64,000 bases of DNA, from positions 1-64,000 of the forward strand of contig NZ_FMMP01000028.1 in assembly GCF_900095725.1 (NCBI RefSeq), written 5' to 3'. Positions 9,839 to 16,080 of the stretch are shown piece after piece; position 1 is the first letter of the stretch, and each line of letters starts with the position of its first letter. A program made the translations under genes and the position numbers. The notes under the pieces were generated by a model. The model saw nothing but the letters and a program-made list of their open reading frames with translations. It was not told the DNA's origin and did no database searches. Source of the DNA: Cellulosilyticum sp. I15G10I2. GTDB taxonomy: Bacteria > Bacillota > Clostridia > Lachnospirales > Cellulosilyticaceae.

Positions 9839-11212
9839 CTAACTGTACAGATTTTGTACTAAATAATCATTAATAAATCCTTCAAGTTCTTCATCGCTCA
9901 TCACAGTAATACGACCTTCGTCATACTCTTTATCTACCCATTCTTTAATCTTCAAGCAAAGCGGATGACTTTTTTCTAAATCTTTCAGCATAGGGAACTT
10001 TGTGTTTGTATTAATCCAATGTGCAATGCCAGCAAGTCCTGAAGTATTACTAATAGACACTCTTACAGGTCTATTTAAAAATTTATCTGTATCAAAAATA
10101 TTATAAATCTCTTCATTTTTAAGCAGTCCATCCGCATGAATACCTGCACGGGTTACATTAAAGTTTTTACCTACAAATGGTGTTCTTTCTGGTATTTTTT
10201 CTCCTATTTCATGTTCAAAATACTCTGCAAGTTCAGTAATAACCGTAGTATCCATCCCATCTAAAGTCCCTCTTAGTTGAGCGTATTCAAACACCATCGC
10301 TTCAAGAGGGGTATTACCTGTTCTTTCACCTATTCCAAATAAAGAGCAGTTTACCGCGCTGCATCCATATAACCACGCTGTAGTTGAATTGGCTACTGCA
10401 CGGTAGAAATCATTATGACCATGCCATTCGATCCATTCGTTGGGAACACCGCCATATTGATGCAGTGCAAATATTATTCCTGGTACACTTCTTGGAATCA
10501 TTGCTCCAGGATATCCTACGCCATATCCCATTGTATCACATGCACGAATTTTAATTTGAACACCTGTCTCTTCACTTAATTTCATAAGTTCTCTTACAAA
10601 AGGCACAATAAAGTTATAAATATCTGCTCGTGTTATATCCTCAAAATGACATCGTGGTATAACACCCTTTTCAATACATTGTTTTACGATTTTAGTATAA
10701 TGTGCAATAGCTTCTGATCTTTTCATATGTAATTTGTGGAATATGTGATAATCAGAGCAACTAACAAGTATCCCTGTCTCTTTAATGCCCATTTGTTTAA
10801 CCAGTTCAAAATCTTTTTCTGAGGCTCTAATCCATGATGTAATTTGTGGGAATTCATAGCCAAGTTCCATACATTTATAAACAGCTTTTCTATCCTTTTC
10901 ACTGTATAAGAAAAATTCGCTTTGTCTGATGACCCCTTGCGGGCCACTTAATTTATTAAGCAATTTATAAATATGAACAATCTGTTCTGTTGTATAGGGT
11001 GCTCTTGACTGCTGCCCATCTCTAAAGGTCGTATCTGTGATAACTATTTCTTCTGGCATTATCATAGGCACACGCACATTATTGAATGCTATCTTAGGAA
11101 TTTCGTCATATGGGTAAAATTCTCTAAACATATTAGCCTCTTCACGTTCTTCTAATTTATACCTATATTCAGGACTTTCAAGTAAATTAGACCGCTTATT
11201 TAGTTCAAACAC
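9839..11212 (-). CDS. Probable Re-citrate synthase (isopropylmalate/homocitrate synthase fold)
   Basis: A 457-residue DRE-TIM metallolyase. It has the signature DTTFRDGQQSR near residues 60-70, the HGHND metal/substrate motif, and the C-terminal segment GIHADG. This family includes 2-isopropylmalate and homocitrate synthases. The divergent subgroup with this overall length, an N-terminal extension, and a C-terminal region too short for a full LeuA allosteric domain includes the Re-citrate synthase of Clostridium kluyveri. Location next to isocitrate dehydrogenase supports condensation of acetyl-CoA with oxaloacetate. The start is GTG with GGGGTGAT upstream. A homocitrate synthase cannot be excluded by sequence reading alone. 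Confidence 0.8.
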   Translation of the reverse strand: MFELNKRSNLLESPEYRYKLEEREEANMFREFYPYDEIPKIAFNNVRVPMIMPEEIVITDTTFRDGQQSRAPYTTEQIVHIYKLLNKLSGPQGVIRQSEFFLYSEKDRKAVYKCMELGYEFPQITSWIRASEKDFELVKQMGIKETGILVSCSDYHIFHKLHMKRSEAIAHYTKIVKQCIEKGVIPRCHFEDITRADIYNFIVPFVRELMKLSEETGVQIKIRACDTMGYGVGYPGAMIPRSVPGIIFALHQYGGVPNEWIEWHGHNDFYRAVANSTTAWLYGCSAVNCSLFGIGERTGNTPLEAMVFEYAQLRGTLDGMDTTVITELAEYFEHEIGEKIPERTPFVGKNFNVTRAGIHADGLLKNEEIYNIFDTDKFLNRPVRVSISNTSGLAGIAHWINTNTKFPMLKDLEKSHPLCLKIKEWVDKEYDEGRITVMSDEELEGFINDYLVQNLYS

Positions 11213-11275
11213 TTTATCACCCCTGCACTTTTTAGTTTACAATCCTTTAATTGTCGCACAATTCACCTATGTATA

Positions 11276-11304
11276 ATTGTATACAATTATACTCTTTCTG
11301 TCAA
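11276..11304 (-). promoter_or_regulatory. Sigma-70 type promoter of the citrate synthase gene
   Basis: On the minus strand a consensus TTGACA (11299-11304) is separated by 17 bp from TACAAT (11276-11281). It lies about 65 bp before the GTG start. Confidence 0.75.
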
Positions 11305-11570
11305 TAATTTGCTTTTAAAATATTAATTAGATTTCTTAATTTTTTATTTTTAAAAAAATGATTTACAAGAGTAACATTTTTTACCATATTACATACTATA
11401 TTATGGAAGATACATTAAAAAGAAAATAAGTGATTTTTATCCATTTCTTTAATTTTATTGAAATTTGAAAAAAATAATACAAGCGATAGAAAAAAATAAT
11501 TTTTTTCCCTTTTTTGGTAATTCAAGTCATTTTTTTAAACTTAGTTTAATACAATAAAATATGTAAGATA
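11305..11570. other. AT-rich intergenic stretch
   Basis: Very AT-rich divergent spacer with several A/T homopolymer runs and no ORF. It must contain the promoter for the two small genes that start at 11587, but I see no single clear -35/-10 pair. Confidence 0.4.
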
Positions 11571-11586
11571 TATAAGGAGGTCTAAT

Positions 11587-11796
11587 ATGTCCGGCTTCAG
11601 CGGATGCTATGATTATGGGCCCGCTTCATATAACACATGTGGTTCACCTTCTCATAGCGATTATAAAGGATCTTGGTTACTCCCTGTACTACTTATACTT
11701 GCAGCTTTCTTCTTCTGTGGTGGTCTTAGCTGGATATTGATTTTACTTGGTATTATTTTATTATTTGGAAAAGAGTTATTTAATTTTATTATTTAA
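11587..11796 (+). CDS. Small membrane protein, unknown function
   Basis: 69 residues. The N-terminal third is polar and rich in Gly, Ser, Tyr and Cys (Cys at about 7, 18 and 38); the rest is a hydrophobic hairpin of one or two membrane helices. A strong AAGGAGG site precedes the ATG. The composition recalls small YjcZ-like and spore-associated hydrophobic peptides, but no family can be assigned. It is followed after 17 bp by another small Gly-rich membrane protein, so the two form an operon. Confidence 0.7.
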   Translation: MSGFSGCYDYGPASYNTCGSPSHSDYKGSWLLPVLLILAAFFFCGGLSWILILLGIILLFGKELFNFII

Positions 11797-11813
11797 TATA
11801 GGAGGTAAATATA

Positions 11814-12071
11814 ATGGATGATAGTAGAATTTTTGCAGGTAATACACTTTGGATATGGATACTTTTAGCATTCCTACTTTTTAGCAACTATGGTCGTGGC
11901 GGTGCTGGCGTAGGCGGTATCTTTGGTGGTGGCGGCCTTGAGTGTGCATTCCCTAATTTATTTGGTTGTGGTGGAAATACTTGGATGTGGATTATTATAG
12001 CTGTTCTTGCTTACATGCTTTTAGCTGGCGACGGCTGTGGCGCAGGCATATTCCGCAACGAAATTCAATAA
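11814..12071 (+). CDS. Small glycine-rich membrane protein, unknown function
   Basis: 85 residues. Two hydrophobic segments (about 10-25 and 55-72) with Trp-rich edges flank a glycine-rich loop containing GGAGVGGIFGGGG and two Cys residues. The RBS AGGAGG is eight bases upstream. It shares its layout with the gene before it and is probably co-transcribed with it. The Gly/Cys content could suit a surface or spore-coat component, but this is only a guess. Confidence 0.68.
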   Translation: MDDSRIFAGNTLWIWILLAFLLFSNYGRGGAGVGGIFGGGGLECAFPNLFGCGGNTWMWIIIAVLAYMLLAGDGCGAGIFRNEIQ

Positions 12072-12110
12072 CATATTTTACTGCATTATTAGCACGCTAA
12101 TTACTAGAGA

Positions 12111-12158
12111 GGCATAATAAAAGGAGATAGCCTAATGGCTACCTCCTTTTATTATGCC
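12111..12158. terminator. Bidirectional terminator hairpin
   Basis: A 16-bp perfect stem, GGCATAATAAAAGGAG with its mate. It sits between the convergent ends of the small membrane-protein operon and the 12164 gene. Confidence 0.8.
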
Positions 12159-12163
12159 CTTAT

Positions 12164-12544
12164 TTACTCCCCTTTTTCTATCGCTGTTATTAACTTAAAA
12201 AGAATTAACTTATAAGTTAATTTTTTTAGACTTTCTCTATCCTTGTTTTCATCCCTATATAAATTGGATAACATCTCATAATCCTTAAAACTTCTTTCAA
12301 TCATATCATTATAAATTATTAAATCTATAACAAATTCAAGCATCTTCTTTTCTTCACTCATAAAAGGAATAAGTGCTCTAATCAGTTGTGCTTCCTTACA
12401 TAGATTTTCTTTACACTCTTGCCTATAGCCATTAATTTTACTTTTCAAATCAGATATGTATGTTTTATCCATATACCCCCATATAAGAGAAGCTATTTCA
12501 TTTAAGTCCCTTTCTAAATTTAAAGTAACCAATTCTTTTTCCAT
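12164..12544 (-). CDS. Hypothetical helical protein
   Basis: About 126 residues, predicted all alpha-helical and charged, with no signal peptide or membrane segment. Two Cys lie near residue 45 (CKENLC). The ATG at 12544 is preferred over the GTG one codon upstream; the binding site is weak (GAGTTGAT). It stands alone between a terminator and a divergent pair of unknown genes. I do not recognise a family. Confidence 0.6.
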   Translation of the reverse strand: MEKELVTLNLERDLNEIASLIWGYMDKTYISDLKSKINGYRQECKENLCKEAQLIRALIPFMSEEKKMLEFVIDLIIYNDMIERSFKDYEMLSNLYRDENKDRESLKKLTYKLILFKLITAIEKGE

Positions 12545-12678
12545 CACTTATCAACTCTTTCAAATATTATTTCACTAATATTTTATTCTGTACGTCTTAT
12601 AAAAATAACTTAATTAGTTCTAATATATTTATCCTCGGTCATACATTATAAAAGATACTATTTAAAAGGAGGGTTTTT

Positions 12679-13191
12679 ATGATCTCACTGGACTCTGCTA
12701 TGAATAATGATTTTTTGATGATTTCTAAGTCATTGGTTCCTTATTTAGATCCTGATAAACAAAGGGCTGTAGCTATATTTATTAAAGCGTTCGAGTTAAT
12801 GTCTACTATAGATTTGTTTTCAAAAGAAGAATTTGTAAGATCAATAACTATACCACGTGATACAGGATGGGAAAAAAAATTTCTTAATGACATAAGGACA
12901 AATCTTTCTGATGATCGTGCGTATTTTATAGATGCTATCTTGAAACTTTCGGAAGTTAAAGACTTACTTGCTGTAAAAACTACAGAGCCCTATAATTCTA
13001 GCTATACAGGCAATGATCCATTGACTGCTAACATACCTCTTCCATCTTCTCCAGATCCAAATCCACAAAGTACAGCCCCTACTAATAGCGCTTCTATTAA
13101 TAAAGCTTCTGATGTAATCGACAAACTTTCTGGTGTGCTTGAACCTAATCAACTTCAAATTTTAAAAGTATTATCTAGTTTTATCAAATAA
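12679..13191 (+). CDS. Hypothetical protein with Pro/Ser-rich linker
   Basis: 170 residues. An N-terminal helical part of about 110 residues contains PYLDPDKQRAVAIF. A low-complexity Pro/Ser/Thr linker covers about 115-140, and a short C-terminal helical segment contains LEPNQLQILKVLSSF. These two motifs look like copies of one short helical pattern. The RBS AAAAGGAGGG precedes the ATG. The next gene follows after 24 bp and ends in a similar motif, so the two probably act together. No known domain is recognised. Confidence 0.65.
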   Translation: MISLDSAMNNDFLMISKSLVPYLDPDKQRAVAIFIKAFELMSTIDLFSKEEFVRSITIPRDTGWEKKFLNDIRTNLSDDRAYFIDAILKLSEVKDLLAVKTTEPYNSSYTGNDPLTANIPLPSSPDPNPQSTAPTNSASINKASDVIDKLSGVLEPNQLQILKVLSSFIK

Positions 13192-13215
13192 ACTTTAATC
13201 AAGGAGGTCTAAATT

Positions 13216-13485
13216 ATGGACTTAATGAATCACCCCGCTTTTAAAGGTGTGGATCAGGGCTTTTTATCTACATTGCAAGGGACTATCAATTCTTTATCTT
13301 ATAAAAGTGATATAGAAATTATAGGAACGCTTATGGCTGTTTCTAATGAAGCCAAGAAAAAAAACGTTAACTTTACACCCGATATGCAGGCTGCTTTACT
13401 AGATCATCTAAAAAGCCGCATCCCAGTTAATAAACGGGCTCAATTTGAAGCATTTGTTTCTTTAATGACCTCTAAAATGGGCTGA
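13216..13485 (+). CDS. Hypothetical small helical protein
   Basis: 89 residues, all helical by inspection. A C-terminal segment (IPVNKRAQFEAFVSLM) resembles motifs in the gene just upstream. The RBS AAGGAGG is at good distance. Its last 46 bp overlap the 3' end of the carbonic-anhydrase gene on the other strand, an unusual tail-to-tail overlap. Function unknown. Confidence 0.65.
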   Translation: MDLMNHPAFKGVDQGFLSTLQGTINSLSYKSDIEIIGTLMAVSNEAKKKNVNFTPDMQAALLDHLKSRIPVNKRAQFEAFVSLMTSKMG

Positions 13486-13982
13486 CTATATGCTTTTGCC
13501 AATTGAACATAATCTTCTGCAGATTGTTTAATGTGCTGTACTTGGGCTTCATCAAGAGGCTTTAAAACTCTTGCTGGAGTCCCTATTACTAACATGCCAT
13601 CAGGAATAATTGTTCCTGCTGTCACAAGACTATTAGCGCCTATAATACAGTTTTTCCCTATACGCGCCCCGTCCAGTATTGTACTTCCCATACCAATTAA
13701 TGTGTACTCCCCTATTGTCGCCCCATGAATAATTGCACTATGACCTATAGTTACCCCCTCTCCTATATAAGCTGAATCTTGTTTGGAAACATGTATCACC
13801 ACATTATCTTGTACATTCGTATAGTCTCCTATAGTAATAGTCTCAACATCTCCTCTTAAAACAGCATTGTACCAAATACTGCATGCTTTACCTATACGTA
13901 CTTTACCTATTATGTGTGCTCCCTCCGCAACAAAACAACTTTGATCTATTTCAGGCAATTCATTTTTATATGGATGAATCAT
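13440..13982 (-). CDS. Gamma-carbonic anhydrase-like hexapeptide-repeat protein
   Basis: 180 residues forming a left-handed beta-helix of imperfect hexapeptide repeats, followed by a C-terminal helix. Candidate Zn-binding histidines are in VIHVSK and GHSAIIHG, the classic gamma-CA/YrdA/PaaY layout. These proteins form trimers and hydrate CO2 or are inactive relatives. The RBS AAGGAGG precedes the ATG. It stands alone with its end overlapping the convergent gene at 13216. An acyltransferase of the same fold is a less likely alternative. Confidence 0.88.
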   Translation of the reverse strand: MIHPYKNELPEIDQSCFVAEGAHIIGKVRIGKACSIWYNAVLRGDVETITIGDYTNVQDNVVIHVSKQDSAYIGEGVTIGHSAIIHGATIGEYTLIGMGSTILDGARIGKNCIIGANSLVTAGTIIPDGMLVIGTPARVLKPLDEAQVQHIKQSAEDYVQLAKAYSQPILEVIKETNASN

Positions 13983-14041
13983 CTCTTTCCTCCTTATTTT
14001 TTTATCTTTTTATTGTAAAGTCTATATTAGACTGCTTACAT

Positions 14042-14629
14042 TTATATAGGCCCTATCGTAAGCATTTTTCCAACTAATTCTTCATAATCTCCCTCATACT
14101 CAAAACTTTCATTGATAATAAGTGTAGAGATCCCATGTACAATACTCCACATACTTAAAATGATATAATTAATCTGCTGCTCGTCTTGTACATAATTTTT
14201 AAGATAGGTAGTTGCTCCGGTACAAAAAACCTCAAAAGGGTTACCCTTTTGATAAATAAAATGCTTTCCTTTGAGGCATACACTCACTTTATAATCACTA
14301 AAGAATATAAACTTAAAGTATTCTTTATGCTCAAGCATAAACTTTACATAAGCCTTTCCAACCTCAGCCATACTTGTTTTCTTGTTTTTCCCCTCTTCTA
14401 TAGCCTGTTTTAAGCATTCACTAAAACTTTGTAACACCCGTTCTGATATCACCTCCATTAACTCTTCTTTATTTTTAAAATGTTTATAAGGTGCAGTATG
14501 ACTTACACCACACATAGCCGCTACTTTTCTAAGAGAAAATCCTTTTATCCCTTCATCATTAATCAAAGTAAGCCCCTTTTCTATCATCTCTTCTTTTAAG
14601 GTGCCATGATGATAACTCATTTTTTCCAT
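14042..14629 (-). CDS. TetR-family transcriptional regulator
   Basis: 195 residues. An N-terminal TetR helix-turn-helix covers about 10-55, including GFSLRKVAAMCGVSHTAPYKHFKN, written here only as a landmark starting near residue 30. It is followed by an all-helical ligand-binding domain. It is divergent from two flavodoxin-like genes, and the 137-bp spacer contains two copies of a palindrome (14696-14710 and 14734-14748) that overlap the promoter of those genes. It most likely represses them and perhaps itself. The inducer is unknown. The RBS is AAGGAG before the ATG. Confidence 0.9.
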   Translation of the reverse strand: MEKMSYHHGTLKEEMIEKGLTLINDEGIKGFSLRKVAAMCGVSHTAPYKHFKNKEELMEVISERVLQSFSECLKQAIEEGKNKKTSMAEVGKAYVKFMLEHKEYFKFIFFSDYKVSVCLKGKHFIYQKGNPFEVFCTGATTYLKNYVQDEQQINYIILSMWSIVHGISTLIINESFEYEGDYEELVGKMLTIGPI

Positions 14630-14695
14630 GTTATTCTCCTTTTTTTAATGCTAAATAAAAAATCTTTTTATCTTCATTTTATTATATCCAAATAT

Positions 14696-14710
14696 GTTGA
14701 CACTGTAAAC
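14696..14710. promoter_or_regulatory. Probable TetR operator O1
   Basis: GTTGACACTGTAAAC, a 15-bp imperfect palindrome of form GTTnACnnnGTnAAC that overlaps the -35 box of the divergent promoter. It is matched by a second site 38 bp downstream. Confidence 0.7.
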
Positions 14711-14725
14711 ATACAATGCTATAAT
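14697..14725 (+). promoter_or_regulatory. Promoter of the flavodoxin-like reductase operon
   Basis: Perfect TTGACA (14697-14702), a 17-bp spacer and perfect TATAAT (14720-14725), about 40 bp before the first ATG. Such a full consensus promoter would need repression, in line with the two operators that flank it. Confidence 0.9.
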
Positions 14726-14733
14726 CTCTTTAA

Positions 14734-14748
14734 TGTTTACACCGTTAA
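14734..14748. promoter_or_regulatory. Probable TetR operator O2
   Basis: GTTTACACCGTTAAC, the second copy of the GTTnACnnnGTnAAC palindrome. It lies just downstream of the expected transcription start. It and O1 also form an inverted pair of 17-bp arms around the -10 box. Confidence 0.7.
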
Positions 14749-14766
14749 CATAGAAAGGGGTTTTAT

Positions 14767-15345
14767 ATGCATACAACCATCATATATGATAATTCTAATC
14801 TTCATCCAATATCAAGTTCGCTTAATACGATCTTCCATGACCATTTATCAAACATTCAAACAATCAACTGGTATGCTATAGATAAGGATTCAGCTAGGCA
14901 TTGTATCGGATGCTTTAATTGTTGGGTGCAGACTCCTGGCAGCTGTATTTTTAAGGATATTACAACACCTATTAACAAAGACATTATTAACAGTGATCTG
15001 CTTATTTATGTAACACCTCTCTTATATGGCTCATACAGCCCTGCTATCAAAAGAACATTAGATCGTTTAATCCCTACTTTACTTCCTTTTTTTAAAAGGT
15101 CTAAAGGTGAAGTGCATCACAAACAACGTTATATTAAACGTCCCAATCTTATAATGGTAGCTTATAATGATAACATTACACCTGCTGAAAAAAACACCTT
15201 TACCGCTCTTACAAAAGCAAATGCTGCTAATCTTGATGCATCTGATCCTGAGGTTTATTTCTGTAGTAATGAAAATGATATGTTAAAAGTTGCTATTGAT
15301 ATTAAAAAATATCTTTCAAAAGATAGTATGGAGGGAAATATCTAA
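14767..15345 (+). CDS. Flavodoxin-like NAD(P)H-dependent oxidoreductase
   Basis: 192 residues with a flavodoxin-like fold. A CIGCFNCWVQTPGSC cysteine cluster near residues 45-60 is typical of the iron-sulfur-flavoprotein/NADPH-dependent FMN reductase family, and VTPLLYGSYSP is the loop near the flavin. The first phosphate-binding loop is degenerate. The start is supported by AAAGGGG seven bases upstream. It is translationally coupled to the next gene by TAATG overlap, and both are likely induced together by release of the TetR repressor. The electron acceptor is unknown. Confidence 0.82.
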   Translation: MHTTIIYDNSNLHPISSSLNTIFHDHLSNIQTINWYAIDKDSARHCIGCFNCWVQTPGSCIFKDITTPINKDIINSDLLIYVTPLLYGSYSPAIKRTLDRLIPTLLPFFKRSKGEVHHKQRYIKRPNLIMVAYNDNITPAEKNTFTALTKANAANLDASDPEVYFCSNENDMLKVAIDIKKYLSKDSMEGNI

Positions 15346-16025
15346 TGGCTAAAATTTGTTTTATAAATGGAAGCCCTAAAACGGGCGAGAGCTGCTCTTT
15401 ATATCTTATAGATTATATCTGGAGAGGGCTTCAAAATACTTTTAAAGAAAAACTTATAATAAATGCACTAGAACTTCTAAACAAACCAAATAAACATGAT
15501 CTTTTTGAAAATATTCTATCTTGCAAGTTAATTGTTATTGTCTTCCCTCTTTATGTTGATAGTTTACCTTCTAGCTTGTTAGAGGCACTGGTAAATTTAG
15601 AGGCTTATAAAAAACAACACGCTATAAATGATTCAAATCCCCTTGCGCTTTATGCACTTGCTAACTGTGGCTTTATTGAGGGACATCAAAATAAAAATGC
15701 ACTTAGCATTTTAGAAAATTATTGCCTAGCAACAGGTTTTAAGTGGTGTGGAGGCATAGGACTAGGCGGCGGTGAAATGATTAGATCTACAAAAGATCAA
15801 ATTCCTTTAAATTCTAAAGTAGCGCGTCCTGTTTACGATGCACTCTGTTTACTTATCAATAGCATCAAAGAACTTGATTCTTTACCCTATGATAAAAAAA
15901 TTATTTTTGGTAATTATAAATTTCCAAAATGGTTCTTTATCTTGATGGGAAATAAATTTTGGCTGGTTCTTGCTAAAAAAAATAATGTTACTAAAAAACT
16001 GATGTACGCAAGAATAGCTAAATAA
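15345..16025 (+). CDS. Flavodoxin-like NAD(P)H oxidoreductase partner
   Basis: 226 residues. It begins with the FMN phosphate-binding loop NGSPKTGESCS (about 8-18) and contains the second flavin loop FPLYVDSLPSSLLEAL. The central region fits NADPH-dependent FMN reductases. A C-terminal tail of about 50 residues with hydrophobic and basic character (FPKWFFILMGNKFWLVLAKK in part) might touch the membrane. The start overlaps the stop of the previous gene. The two proteins may form a heteromeric reductase; this is inferred from coupling only. Confidence 0.8.
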   Translation: MAKICFINGSPKTGESCSLYLIDYIWRGLQNTFKEKLIINALELLNKPNKHDLFENILSCKLIVIVFPLYVDSLPSSLLEALVNLEAYKKQHAINDSNPLALYALANCGFIEGHQNKNALSILENYCLATGFKWCGGIGLGGGEMIRSTKDQIPLNSKVARPVYDALCLLINSIKELDSLPYDKKIIFGNYKFPKWFFILMGNKFWLVLAKKNNVTKKLMYARIAK

Positions 16026-16080
16026 ATAGAAATGGGCACAGATTCTGCAGAATCTGTGCCCATTTCTATTTATTTAGCTA
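16015..16080. terminator. 66-bp perfect palindrome, bidirectional terminator
   Basis: Every base from 16015 to 16080 pairs with its mirror around a CTGCAG centre. It includes the last codons and stop codons of both convergent genes (the flavoprotein and leuS both end Ala-Lys-stop). The cruciform or hairpin would act as terminator in both directions. Confidence 0.85.
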
